Below are positions 32,496-41,102 of a stretch of DNA of 64,000 nucleotides, in pieces (position 1 is the stretch's first letter; every line of letters begins with the position of its first letter). The notes under the pieces are model-generated. The model made no database searches. It saw only the letters and a program-made list of their open reading frames with translations, and was not told the DNA's origin. A program made the position numbers and the translations under genes. The stretch is taken from the NCBI RefSeq assembly GCF_001434145.1, contig NZ_AZED01000005.1, positions 124,001-188,000 of the forward strand, given 5' to 3'. This DNA is from Lentilactobacillus otakiensis DSM 19908 = JCM 15040. Lineage in GTDB: Bacteria > Bacillota > Bacilli > Lactobacillales > Lactobacillaceae.

Positions 32496-33464
32496 ATGAA
32501 ATATCGAAACTTGGGCAAACAGGGTATCAAAGTCAGTGAACTCGCTTTAGGCAGTTGGATGACCGATGTGAGTGATGCTTCAAAGCAGGATTTGGCAGAT
32601 CAAAGTTTGAAATTAGCATTCAGCAAAGGCATTAATTTCTTTGATTGTGCTGATGCTTACAGTGGTGGTGCAGCTGAGCGATTCCTGGGTAAGGCACTCA
32701 AAGAATTTTCCCGCAAAGAAATCGTTCTTTCAAGTAAGGTCTACTTTCCGACAGGCGACGGTATCAATGACCGCGGTCTTTCTCGGAAACACATTATGGA
32801 GTCGATCGATCAGTCATTGACCAATCTGCAGACTGACTATTTGGATCTCTATTTCTGCCACCGTTTTGATGCCAATACACCATTGGAAGAAACTTTAACG
32901 GCACTGAGTGATTTGGTCGACCAAGGCAAGATTCTTTACTATGGTGTGAGTGAATGGCGTCCGGTCCAAATCTTGGAAGCCCAACTGGTTATTCAGAAGC
33001 TGGGACTTCATCCAATGTCAGTTGTTCAGCCGCAGTACAACATGTTTGACCGATACATTGAGCATGAGCTAATCGATGTATGTGGTAAATTCGGCTTGGG
33101 TATCGTGCCATTTTCACCACTTTCCCAAGGCTTATTAACTGGAAAATATCGGAAGGGTCAAAAGATTCCTGCCGGATCACGGGCAACTTACCAGGATCAA
33201 ATCCAGGCATTGTTAACTGAGGAGAATTTGGACAAGGTCGAAGAATTGATCAAAATGGCATCAGAATTGAACACAGATTTGGCAACCTTCGCTTTGGCAT
33301 GGGCCATGCGCAATCCTCGTATCAGCAGTTTGATCACTGGTGCCAGTAAGCCTAGTCAACTGGAGAACAATTTGAAGGCAATCGATTTGGAGATTCCTGA
33401 AGAATACTTTGGTCGGATTGATAAGCTGTTTGGATTTAAGAAATTTGAAAGACACATTGGATAA
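32496..33464 (+). CDS. Aldo/keto reductase (voltage-gated K+ channel beta-like branch)
   Basis: 322 aa, a complete (beta/alpha)8 barrel. Catalytic tetrad positions seen: Asp and Tyr in FFDCADAYSGG near 50, Lys in LSSKVYF near 81, and His in DLYFCHRFD near 119. NADPH-binding IVPFSPLSQGLLTGKY near 205 and SSLITGASKPSQLENN near 278 are typical. The YVLxxR-type KCNAB-like branch reduces aldehydes and ketones such as methylglyoxal. Preceded by GAGGATAAG. Single gene; a MerR-type promoter suggests induction by reactive electrophiles (inference). Confidence 0.9.
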   Translation: MKYRNLGKQGIKVSELALGSWMTDVSDASKQDLADQSLKLAFSKGINFFDCADAYSGGAAERFLGKALKEFSRKEIVLSSKVYFPTGDGINDRGLSRKHIMESIDQSLTNLQTDYLDLYFCHRFDANTPLEETLTALSDLVDQGKILYYGVSEWRPVQILEAQLVIQKLGLHPMSVVQPQYNMFDRYIEHELIDVCGKFGLGIVPFSPLSQGLLTGKYRKGQKIPAGSRATYQDQIQALLTEENLDKVEELIKMASELNTDLATFALAWAMRNPRISSLITGASKPSQLENNLKAIDLEIPEEYFGRIDKLFGFKKFERHIG

Positions 33465-33465
33465 T

Positions 33466-33516
33466 AAAACAAGCTGAGCACAAAAATTTACTTTTGCACT
33501 CAGCTCGTTTTGTTTT
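33466..33516. terminator. Bidirectional terminator
   Basis: AAAACAAGCTGAG / CTCAGCTCGTTTT around an AAAA...TTTT inner stem, between convergent genes. Confidence 0.85.
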
Positions 33517-34353
33517 CTATTTATCATTTGAAGTATTGGTAGGATCCGGGTAACCAGGGGCCCAATGGTTAATCGGGCCAAATTTATGGCCAACCTGGAT
33601 TTCGTTTTCAATGGCAATATCGACAAACTTCTTGGCAATCCTGACAGAAGTTTCAATGTCATTTCCGCGAGCAAGTTCAGCGGCGATACATGCCGATAAA
33701 CTGTCGCCAGTCCCATTCTTGCGGTCGGTATCAAAGAAGTCACCGGTTAGCCAGAAACTTTTACCTGATTCCAGCAACACGTAATCGGAAACTTCTTTTT
33801 GGCCGGGATGGTGGTGGCTGCCTTTGATCATGATATTGTCAGCGCCAAGGTCCTTGAGCTTTTGAGCGGCGGCAATCATATCATCTTTAGTATTGATTTC
33901 CATTTCGGCCAACTTTTGAGCTTCAAAGAAATTAGGCGTGATGACAGTCGCTAACGGAATTAATTCATCTCGCAGTGTCTTGTAGGCACTCTCTTCCAGC
34001 AGCATGTTACCATGCTTGGTGGTGATAACCGGGTCAACCACTAATGGGCCAAAGTCGTACTTTTGATAATTTTTAATCACGGTTCGAATTAATTCAGTGT
34101 CGGCCAGCATTCCGGTCTTGCTTGCCCTGACCTGGTAATCGTCAGCTAAATCTTTGAATTCCTGATCGATAAACGAGGTTGGCAGGGTCACTGAATCGTG
34201 AATCCCATAACTGTTACCGGCCACCGCTGCGGTCATCACGGCGGTCCCGTAGATGTGACGCCTGAAAAATGTATGTAAATCTGCCTGCATGCCGGCACTG
34301 CCATCGCTGTCAGAGCCTGCAATTGTCAATGCTTGTGGATATTGTTCTGTCAA
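33517..34353 (-). CDS. Pyridoxine/pyridoxal or hydroxymethylpyrimidine kinase (ThiD/PdxK family)
   Basis: 278 aa from a TTG at 34353, which lies 6-8 bases after GAGGTG; the ATG 18 bases further upstream overlaps that ribosome site. Ribokinase-like fold: TIAGSDSDGSAGMQADL at the start (substrate site), DPVITTKHG near 111, and the anion-hole KNGTGDSLSAC near 230. HMP kinases usually have GTGCTxS here, while GTGD is the ribokinase/pyridoxal-kinase form, so B6 salvage is at least as likely as thiamine synthesis. No other thi genes are near. Confidence 0.85.
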   Translation of the reverse strand: MTEQYPQALTIAGSDSDGSAGMQADLHTFFRRHIYGTAVMTAAVAGNSYGIHDSVTLPTSFIDQEFKDLADDYQVRASKTGMLADTELIRTVIKNYQKYDFGPLVVDPVITTKHGNMLLEESAYKTLRDELIPLATVITPNFFEAQKLAEMEINTKDDMIAAAQKLKDLGADNIMIKGSHHHPGQKEVSDYVLLESGKSFWLTGDFFDTDRKNGTGDSLSACIAAELARGNDIETSVRIAKKFVDIAIENEIQVGHKFGPINHWAPGYPDPTNTSNDK

Positions 34354-34515
34354 ATTAATCACCTCAACCATTCATTTAATTATTAAGAATACCACATATA
34401 ATTAGAAATCATAGAGAAACAGCAGATTGATTTGCGTTCCAACCTAAACTTGTATTATAATAATTTAGTCTATTGGAATTATGAAATCATAATACAAAAT
34501 AAGGAGAGTCTAATT

Positions 34516-34638
34516 ATGCGAATTTGTCATCCACACGGCGTACAAGGACGTCGTCCAGTTAACCGTAAAAAAGATATCAAGCGAAACAAAGAATTATCAG
34601 ACTTGCAACATTTCTTGAAGCAAAAACCAGCCAAGTAA
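34516..34638 (+). CDS. 40-aa basic protein of unknown function
   Basis: MRICHPHGVQGRRPVNRKKD, then IKRNKELSDLQHFLKQKPAK. AAGGAGAG lies 8 bases before the ATG, a TATAAT is upstream near 34456, and a strong terminator follows, so this is a real small gene. It is very basic with a Cys-His-Pro-His start and could bind nucleic acid. Family not recognised. Confidence 0.7.
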   Translation: MRICHPHGVQGRRPVNRKKDIKRNKELSDLQHFLKQKPAK

Positions 34639-34648
34639 TTCTTTTTAG

Positions 34649-34683
34649 AAAAGCCAACCGGAATTTCCGGCTGGCTTTTTCTT
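34649..34683. terminator. Bidirectional terminator
   Basis: AAAGCCAACCGG / CCGGCTGGCTTTTT between the 40-aa gene and ktrA. Confidence 0.9.
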
Positions 34684-35349
34684 TTACAGTGTTGCCACGG
34701 CCTCAAAGGTTTCAACATCCTTTTCAGTCCCGATAATCGTCACGATGTCACCAGGCTTGGTGATTGTCGATTGATTAGGAATAATCGCACCGTCCTCATC
34801 AGCGTGAGAAAGGGCAATCATTGAAATTCGGTAACGGTTGGTCAAGTTGAGCTCTTTTAATGTCTTATTAAATAATTTTGGATTCGTTAATTCAAACTCG
34901 ATGACTGACAGTTCACCCTTTAATTTCAAATCGTTCAAAATCTTCGGTTCCATCACGTGCAAAGCAATTCGCTGGCCCATGTCGCGTTCAGGCTGGATGA
35001 CTTCATCAGCCCCTAATTTTTCTAAAACTTTGGCATGACGCGCATTCTCAGCTTTACAGATTAAGTGTTTGACGCCTAACTCTTCACAAATCATGGTGGT
35101 CATGATGCTGGCTTCCAAATCGGTTCCGATGGCGACAAAAACGTTGTCAAAGTTACCAATTCCAAGCTGTCTTAACGCTAATTCATTTTGGGTATCGGCA
35201 ACGATGGCTTCAGTGGCTGTATCACGGAATTCATTGACACGAGCTTCACTTTTATCGATGACCAAAACCTCTTGATCGTGTTCCAGTAAAGTATTGACGA
35301 TGCTGGAGCCGAAGAGGCCAAGGCCGATGACTGCGTAGTTTTGTTTCAT
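34684..35349 (-). CDS. ktrA: Ktr/Trk potassium uptake regulatory subunit (RCK domain)
   Basis: 221 aa. RCK_N Rossmann domain with VIGLGLFGSSIV at 7-18, VIDKSEARVNEF and AIGTDLEAS near 94; RCK_C domain from about 140 (ELSVIEFELTNPKLFNKTL). KtrA octamers bind ATP/ADP and often c-di-AMP on the C-domain, gating the KtrB channel. AAAGGAG precedes the ATG. It follows ktrB on the same strand after 190 bases that hold a hairpin repeat (copy B), so the pair may be one transcript with differential expression. Confidence 0.93.
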   Translation of the reverse strand: MKQNYAVIGLGLFGSSIVNTLLEHDQEVLVIDKSEARVNEFRDTATEAIVADTQNELALRQLGIGNFDNVFVAIGTDLEASIMTTMICEELGVKHLICKAENARHAKVLEKLGADEVIQPERDMGQRIALHVMEPKILNDLKLKGELSVIEFELTNPKLFNKTLKELNLTNRYRISMIALSHADEDGAIIPNQSTITKPGDIVTIIGTEKDVETFEAVATL

Positions 35350-35419
35350 TTTGGGGGTGCTCCTTTTGGTTGGAATTTTTGGCTTTTATTTGGTGGTGGG
35401 TTTGCTTTTATATAGTTGA

Positions 35420-35539
35420 AATGTGCTCCGACGACCCTGACCCCTACTGCATAAGGCAATTCATTCAACAAGAAACAAAGTGCGTTCCTTATTGAATGAA
35501 TCGCCTTATGCTCCGGGGTCACCCAGGTCTCGTCGCACT
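35420..35539 (-). repeat. Stop-codon-adjacent hairpin repeat, copy B
   Basis: On the minus strand it begins right after the ktrB stop codon with AGTGCGACGAG and ends CGTCGGAGCACATTT. Inner arms GCATAAGGCAATTCATTCAA (35449-35468) and its near-perfect complement at 35492-35511 form a 20-bp stem; outer arms GTGCTCCGACGACC and GGTCTCGTCGCAC pair imperfectly. No T-run. Confidence 0.7.
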
Positions 35540-36877
35540 CTATCCGATCATCACATTCTCCTCCGGATACCGGAAGGCGTCTTCCGGTCTCTTTGAGGTT
35601 AACAGGGAATACATCACGGTAAAGATGCCGACTCTGCCCATGAACATTAAGGCTGCGAAGATTAATTTACCAATCACGCTTAAATGTGCCACCAGTCCCA
35701 GGCTAAAGCCGGTGGTTCCGAATGCCGACATCACATCAAACATAATATAATCCAATCCCTGGTTTTTAGGAACCGTTTCCGTGAATGTTAGGATCATCGT
35801 TGCAATCGACAGGACCACCGCAACCAGGAATACCAGTGACAGTGAGCGGGTGACGTTATCATTACTAAAACGACGGCCCCAGAAGGTTGCGTCTCGTTTG
35901 CCACGAAGGGTTGACCACACTCTGATCAGCAGGATGCCGACCGTCGTGGTTTTGATACCACCAGCAGTGGAGCCCGGCGTTCCACCAATTAACATCAGAA
36001 TCATTGTGAAGAACATACCACCCATTGTGATATGGGTGACCGGCAGGGTGTAAAAACCTGCCGTCCGTGGTGTAACGGCCATGAACCATGTATTCATAAT
36101 TCGCTGAAAGGTGGTTAAATGACTGCCTTGGCTAAAATCACCTTCCGTCAACATGTACACTACAAAGCTTATCCCAATCAATCCCAGATAAGTGGTCAAA
36201 GCTAATTTGGTATGCAGGCTCAAATGGTGATCTTCATGATAGAAAAGGATATCCTTCCACACCAGAAAGCCCAGAGAGCCTGAAATAATTAAAATTGTCA
36301 AAACAAACAATAAATACGGATCGGTTTGAAACCGGACGAGACTGTTGTCATATAAATCAAAGCCGGCATTACAGAAGGCACTGATTGAATGGAAAATACT
36401 ATACCCCAGTCCTTTAACAAAGCCATATCTGGGATAGAAGTCGATAAAAATCAGTCCAGTTCCAAGCAACTGAATTGCCAGAGAAATTCGGACTACTAGA
36501 AAAACAACGGAACTGGTGTTGGCAAATGACTGTAAGTTCAAAGACTGCTGGGTAAGCAAACGGGTCGTCAAATCCACTTTTCGTCGCATGAAAACAAACA
36601 GCAGCACAGCAAAAGTCATGAAGCCCAAGCCACCAATTTCGACCAGCATCAAGATGACAATTTTACCGAAAATGCTCCAATGAAGGGCGGTGTTGACGAC
36701 GGTCATGCCAGTGACACACGTGGCCGAGGTCGCCGTAAAGAATGCATTGATATAACCGGTCATGTGGCCGGATTTACTAGCGATCGGCAGCGACAGCAGG
36801 AAGGTCCCCACCAAAATGATGATGAGAAACCCCAACGTTAAGATCTGCGGCAGTGCCAATCTAGTTTTCAACTTCAA
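35540..36877 (-). CDS. ktrB: Ktr/Trk potassium channel subunit
   Basis: 445 aa from a TTG at 36877, chosen because AAAGG lies 9 bases upstream and the length then equals KtrB; longer in-frame starts have no ribosome site. Four M1-P-M2 repeats are visible by their filter loops: TSATCVTG near 53, SAFCNAGF near 170, VTPRTAGF near 270 and SAFGTTGFS near 400, each with the selectivity-filter glycine. It forms the Na+-dependent K+ uptake pore, gated by KtrA. First gene of the ktrBA arrangement. Confidence 0.92.
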   Translation of the reverse strand: MKLKTRLALPQILTLGFLIIILVGTFLLSLPIASKSGHMTGYINAFFTATSATCVTGMTVVNTALHWSIFGKIVILMLVEIGGLGFMTFAVLLFVFMRRKVDLTTRLLTQQSLNLQSFANTSSVVFLVVRISLAIQLLGTGLIFIDFYPRYGFVKGLGYSIFHSISAFCNAGFDLYDNSLVRFQTDPYLLFVLTILIISGSLGFLVWKDILFYHEDHHLSLHTKLALTTYLGLIGISFVVYMLTEGDFSQGSHLTTFQRIMNTWFMAVTPRTAGFYTLPVTHITMGGMFFTMILMLIGGTPGSTAGGIKTTTVGILLIRVWSTLRGKRDATFWGRRFSNDNVTRSLSLVFLVAVVLSIATMILTFTETVPKNQGLDYIMFDVMSAFGTTGFSLGLVAHLSVIGKLIFAALMFMGRVGIFTVMYSLLTSKRPEDAFRYPEENVMIG

Positions 36878-37023
36878 AGAATCAGTACCTTTCACTTGGC
36901 ATTTGTGCCAATTTCTAATGATAATTACATATGTATTATCGCACATTCCACAGATTGCGCCCAACTCTGCAGGCAAAATAGACTATAATATTGTTAAATA
37001 AGTGATTGTGAGGGATAAATTTT

Positions 37024-38265
37024 ATGCTGATAAAAAATGTCCATATTGAAAACGCTGAAAAAACCAGCGACGTTAAAATTGAAGACGGCAAGTTCGTTAA
37101 AATTTCGCCTTCAATCGAGCCAAGCGATGGTGAACAGGTGATCGACGCAACCGATAAATTGATGTTGCCGCCATTCGTTGATCCCCATGTTCATTTGGAT
37201 GCAACTCAAACTGCTGGGGATCCTGAATGGAATCAGTCTGGTACTTTGTTTGACGGCATTCGCATCTGGAGTGAGCGGAAGAAGAAACTGACGATTGATG
37301 ATGTCAAAACACGCGCTAAAAAAGCACTCAAAATTCAAGTTGCCAACGGAATTCAATTTGTCCGCAGCCATGTTGACGTGACCGATCCGGATTTGACTGC
37401 CCTCAAGGCGTTGATTGAGGTTCGTGATGAAGTTGCCGACCAAGTTGAACTCCAATTGGTCGCTTTTCCTCAAGAAGGAATCCTATCGTATCCAAATGGT
37501 AAAGAATTGATGATTGCTGCCGCTGATATGGGTGCCGATGTCATCGGTGGGATTCCCCATTTTGAATTCACACGCGACTACGGTGTCGAATCCCTGAAAT
37601 TCTTGATGAAAGTTGCTGAAAGCAAAGGCAAGCTGGTGGACGTTCATTGTGATGAGATCGATGATCCTGAATCACGCAACCTCGAAGTTCTGGCAACCCC
37701 GGCGCTTGAAAGTGGCATGGGCGACAAAGTCACTGCTAGTCATACGACGGCCATGGGTTCATACAATGATGCCTATACTTACAAACTGTTCCGACTGCTG
37801 AAAATGTCCCACATTAATTTCATTGCCAATCCATTGGTCAACACTAACTTGGGTGGCCGTTTTGATACCTATCCCAAGCGTCGAGGAATGACCCGGGTTA
37901 AGGAACTATCTGCAGACGGTATCAACGTCGCCTTTGGAGAAGATGACATTAAGGATCCTTGGTATCCAATGGGCAATGGCAATATGCTTGATCCCGTTGA
38001 GATGGGAATTCACGTTGGCCATTTGATGGGATACGATGACATTATGAATTCATACCAATTCGTCACCACCAACGCTGCCAAAGCAATGCACGTTACCGGT
38101 CACTATGGTATCAAGGTCGGCAAGCCTGCCAACTGTATTATCATGAACAATAATAATTTCTATAATGCATTAAATGAACGTTCTGAAATTCTATACTCCA
38201 TTCACGATGGCAAAATTTTAGTTCAGACTGAACCCAAACACGTGACAAACAATTTTAACGATTAA
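37024..38265 (+). CDS. codA: Cytosine deaminase / CodA-like amidohydrolase
   Basis: 413 aa. Metal ligands of the CodA family: PHVHLD (His55, His57), VHCDEIDDPESR near 208 (His, substrate Glu) and ASHTTAMGSY near 240; GRFDTYPKRRGMTRVKEL and DPWYPMGNGNML are near-identical to bacterial CodA. The metal-binding Asp is in FGEDDIKDPWYP, where E. coli has His before the Asp and this protein has Glu. It should deaminate cytosine to uracil for pyrimidine salvage. No cytosine permease gene lies next to it. Starts 7 bases after GAGGG. Confidence 0.88.
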   Translation: MLIKNVHIENAEKTSDVKIEDGKFVKISPSIEPSDGEQVIDATDKLMLPPFVDPHVHLDATQTAGDPEWNQSGTLFDGIRIWSERKKKLTIDDVKTRAKKALKIQVANGIQFVRSHVDVTDPDLTALKALIEVRDEVADQVELQLVAFPQEGILSYPNGKELMIAAADMGADVIGGIPHFEFTRDYGVESLKFLMKVAESKGKLVDVHCDEIDDPESRNLEVLATPALESGMGDKVTASHTTAMGSYNDAYTYKLFRLLKMSHINFIANPLVNTNLGGRFDTYPKRRGMTRVKELSADGINVAFGEDDIKDPWYPMGNGNMLDPVEMGIHVGHLMGYDDIMNSYQFVTTNAAKAMHVTGHYGIKVGKPANCIIMNNNNFYNALNERSEILYSIHDGKILVQTEPKHVTNNFND

Positions 38266-38274
38266 CATTCCAAA

Positions 38275-38336
38275 TAAAAATGCACTAAGTTTACCTCTGA
38301 AAAATTAATTTCAGAAATGAGCTTAGTGCATTTTAT
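38275..38336. terminator. Bidirectional terminator
   Basis: AAAAATGCACTAAG / CTTAGTGCATTTT with a second inner stem CTGAAA / TTTCAG. Confidence 0.85.
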
Positions 38337-38346
38337 CAAATCAAGC

Positions 38347-38844
38347 TTAATTCGCTTTCTTTTTCTTCACAACAGTCGACTTCTTAACGGCAGCCGGCTT
38401 CTTCTTGGGCGCCATGGCAGCTTTTTTGGCTGCTGCAGTTTCCTTGCGCTTACGAGAGCGTTCCTTCAAAATGTCTTTGAGGGCAGTGATATCTTCTTCG
38501 TGCAGATCCTTCCACGACTTATACGATGTGTTGGTATCAGTATCGGTGGGTTTAAGGCCGGTATCCAACCAGAACAAGGCTTCAGTCAAGCTTGGAAAGT
38601 TGTGCATCCAAAGCGTTTGGCCGTTTTCAGAGTCGAACGCAACGTAAGAACGGGCATGACGTTGTAAAAATGTATGCTTTCGAATTTTGAAAGCTTCACG
38701 TTTCCTTGTTAACCGATAATCGGGTAAAATGTACTTACCTTGTTTTTTTAATCGGGGAAAACGTTCGTTTATTTGATCAGACTGGTCTTTCAGAAGCGCC
38801 TTGGCTTCTTCGACCGAGATCAATGTGGCTTTAGTTTGGGTCAT
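38347..38844 (-). CDS. Basic protein with Lys/Ala-rich tail, unknown function
   Basis: 165 aa from the ATG at 38844 (GGGGG at 10 bases). Residues 1-110 look globular (ARSYVAFDSENGQTLWMHNF, EALFWLDTGL); residues 120-165 are a histone-H1-like tail (KKAAMAPKKKPAAVKK, STVVKKKKAN) that could bind nucleic acid or polyphosphate. It diverges from rnhA. No family recognised. Confidence 0.65.
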   Translation of the reverse strand: MTQTKATLISVEEAKALLKDQSDQINERFPRLKKQGKYILPDYRLTRKREAFKIRKHTFLQRHARSYVAFDSENGQTLWMHNFPSLTEALFWLDTGLKPTDTDTNTSYKSWKDLHEEDITALKDILKERSRKRKETAAAKKAAMAPKKKPAAVKKSTVVKKKKAN

Positions 38845-38969
38845 ATTAAGTTTGCCCCCTTTATTTAACATTTTCGCATAGATTTATCTAATTGCAAAGT
38901 AGATAGATACATTATAAATAATAATTAACATTTTTTCTGAATTTTTTACATTTAGGAGTCGTTATTTTC

Positions 38970-39848
38970 ATGAAATATTACGCAGTCCAAAAAGGCCGTA
39001 AGACAGGGATCTTTACCACTTGGGATGATGCCGAAAAACAAGTCAAGGGATATTCCGGAGCCAAATATAAAAGTTTTAAAACAGAGCTTGAGGCTCGTGA
39101 CTATCTCAAAGGGAGTACCAGTTCTGCCAAACCGACCAAAGGCCATCGTAAGAAATCAAAGCGGTCGGCACCAAACGAGCATCTTGGGGAAACCGTTGTT
39201 TACACTGATGGTGGGTCTCGCAACCACGGCAACGTTCTCGGCGGTCATGTCAAAGCGAGCGATAAAGCTGCCTGGGCTTTCTTGATTAAGGTTGGCAAAC
39301 AAAAATATTCCAAGTCTGGCGGTGAGTTTGGGGCCACCAACAACAGAATGGAAATTATGGCCCTTCTGGAGGCTCTTAAGTATCTCAAGAGTAAAGACAT
39401 GCAGAACAACCAAATCGACGTTGTAATGGATTCTAAGTACGTTTTAGACGCCATCCAGATGGGGTGGCTGGCTAGTTGGCGTCGTCATGGCTGGACCAAG
39501 AGCAATGGATCAGAACTGCAGAATAAACAACTTTGGCAGCGAATCGATGCCATTCTTACAGATTTTCCAAACATCAAATATTATTGGACCAAAGGGCATG
39601 CTTACGATGAGGGCAATATTTTTGTGGATCATTTGCTGAACAAAACCATGGATAAAATGCCTAAAAAAAGTCCTCAGCAGCACAAAACTCACCAGCCGGT
39701 TAACAAACCAGCTAACAAGCCTCGACACGCTGAGGCCCATCATCAAATTGATAAACCCAAGCCGGGCCCACAAACCGAGACGTCTGTTCGCGACATTGAA
39801 AATAGTTTGAGAAGACTTGGCCTGTTTGACGATGATAATGATGATTAA
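38970..39848 (+). CDS. rnhA: Ribonuclease HI with N-terminal hybrid-binding domain
   Basis: 292 aa. Residues 1-48 (YYAVQKGRKTGIFTTWDDAE) are the RNase H1 N-terminal RNA-DNA hybrid-binding domain found in eukaryotic and some Firmicute enzymes. The catalytic domain (75-230) has the DEDD residues Asp80 (YTDGGS), Glu128 (NRMEIM), Asp154 (MDSKYV) and Asp220 (NIFVDHLL). A proline/lysine/histidine-rich linker and an acidic helical end (RRLGLFDDDNDD) follow, longer than usual. It removes RNA from RNA-DNA hybrids. Its stop codon overlaps that of the convergent gene by 4 bases. Confidence 0.92.
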   Translation: MKYYAVQKGRKTGIFTTWDDAEKQVKGYSGAKYKSFKTELEARDYLKGSTSSAKPTKGHRKKSKRSAPNEHLGETVVYTDGGSRNHGNVLGGHVKASDKAAWAFLIKVGKQKYSKSGGEFGATNNRMEIMALLEALKYLKSKDMQNNQIDVVMDSKYVLDAIQMGWLASWRRHGWTKSNGSELQNKQLWQRIDAILTDFPNIKYYWTKGHAYDEGNIFVDHLLNKTMDKMPKKSPQQHKTHQPVNKPANKPRHAEAHHQIDKPKPGPQTETSVRDIENSLRRLGLFDDDNDD

Positions 39849-40411
39849 CGATGCATATGATTAGTTGAATGGTACCGACGATCAACTTCTTTGCTCCAAA
39901 AGCCACCGGACAATTGAACGGGCTCTTGAACCATGATGAAGGCGTCGGGCGAGATCTCTTTGATTTGTTCCATCAAGCGGCGATCAGCTTTTCGGGGTGC
40001 CAAGATACTCAGAACCAATCGGGCACCGGCACGACCTTCAGCACGGCTGACAGTAACCCCGTAACCGAGCTCCCGCAACTTTTCCGCCAATTCCTCGTTA
40101 TGCGCATGGATCGGATTAGTTGGATCTATCTGAACGGTTACCTCAAAGTTGACGTAGCCCAAGGCAATCTTGTCTTCAATGATGATTCCGATATAGATAC
40201 CAACACCAAATCCAACCGCATATGCGGCGATGTTTAACGGACTATCAATATGCTGCAGGGCGATTGCCAATGCCATCACGTAGACGAACTCTTCGCCGAC
40301 GGCCACAATTGGCGCCAAGAAGAGGTGGCCCTTAACAACCAGCATCGTTCTGAAGGTATTAATCGAAATGTATAACGCGTTTAATACAAAAATTGTGATT
40401 GCAAGTTTCAT
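39845..40411 (-). CDS. UPF0316/DUF2179 membrane protein
   Basis: 188 aa. Three N-terminal membrane segments (1-90: LAITIFVLNALYIS, VYVMALAIALQHI, IAAYAVGFGVGIYIGI) followed by a soluble C-terminal domain (95-180) with GYGVTVSRAEGRAGARLVLS, the DUF2179-like part. YebE-type UPF0316 proteins have no known role, although the soluble domain resembles the ligand-binding fold of YitT-family proteins. Convergent with rnhA and overlapping it, so no terminator separates them. Confidence 0.85.
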   Translation of the reverse strand: MKLAITIFVLNALYISINTFRTMLVVKGHLFLAPIVAVGEEFVYVMALAIALQHIDSPLNIAAYAVGFGVGIYIGIIIEDKIALGYVNFEVTVQIDPTNPIHAHNEELAEKLRELGYGVTVSRAEGRAGARLVLSILAPRKADRRLMEQIKEISPDAFIMVQEPVQLSGGFWSKEVDRRYHSTNHMHR

Positions 40412-40520
40412 TAATTAGTTTCCTCCCGATCCGTTTAATTTAAGTCTATCACTTTTACCAAAATTGTTACCAAAAAGCACGCCATTTCCTATTAGAATAG
40501 GCGTTGACGAATTGTTAACG

Positions 40521-40549
40521 TTGACAACTATTGTATTTAACGGTATTCT
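40521..40549 (+). promoter_or_regulatory. Promoter of the VOC gene
   Basis: TTGACA-17-TATTCT. Confidence 0.7.
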
Positions 40550-40589
40550 AAACGTTGAATAATATTTAAAAGTAAGGGTTGCTGACCTA

Positions 40590-41030
40590 ATGAATAATAT
40601 TAATTTAATCCCATATTTGACGTTCGAAAACACCAAAGAAGCTTTGGATTATTATCAGACTGTCTTTGGTGCGACAAATATTGAACGTGAATCCCCAACT
40701 GAAAAACAGGCGGAAGACATGTCGCTTAACGACGATGTTAATCTTGACGACCTTACAATGCAGGCCAGCTTTAACGTTTTAGGCAAGCAAGTCTTTTGTG
40801 CGGACAGCTTTCTGGGCAAGCCAGTCATTTCATCAATGATCTCGTTGATGTTTGAAGTTGATCTGCATGATTCTGATGCACTTTCTGCATTGCAGGATTT
40901 GTATGAACGGGTCGTTGAATCCGAACAAGTCAAAGTAATCGTAACTTTTGAAAAGAAATCTTCTGGTAATAAGTATGGCCAGATAGTTGATAAATATGGT
41001 ATCACTTGGATCTTTAACGCAGTTAAGTAA
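40590..41030 (+). CDS. VOC family (PhnB-like) protein
   Basis: 146 aa. Begins INLIPYLTFENTKEALDYYQTVFGA, the PhnB/glyoxalase-like start, and closes with GQIVDKYGITWIFN. Two beta-alpha-beta-beta-beta units are expected. PhnB-like members have no defined reaction; the family covers glyoxalase, dioxygenase and resistance proteins. The usual metal His residues are not evident. The ribosome site (AAGGG) is 13 bases from the ATG, rather far. Confidence 0.8.
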   Translation: MNNINLIPYLTFENTKEALDYYQTVFGATNIERESPTEKQAEDMSLNDDVNLDDLTMQASFNVLGKQVFCADSFLGKPVISSMISLMFEVDLHDSDALSALQDLYERVVESEQVKVIVTFEKKSSGNKYGQIVDKYGITWIFNAVK

Positions 41031-41044
41031 TTCAAATGACCGTT

Positions 41045-41082
41045 GGGGCTGAAAACACGTTTGTTGTTTTCGGCCCTTTTTT
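41045..41082 (+). terminator. Terminator of the VOC gene
   Basis: GGGGCTGAAAAC / GTTTTCGGCCC with TTTTTT. Confidence 0.85.
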
Positions 41083-41102
41083 CATAAAAAGGGGTGTCTC
41101 AA

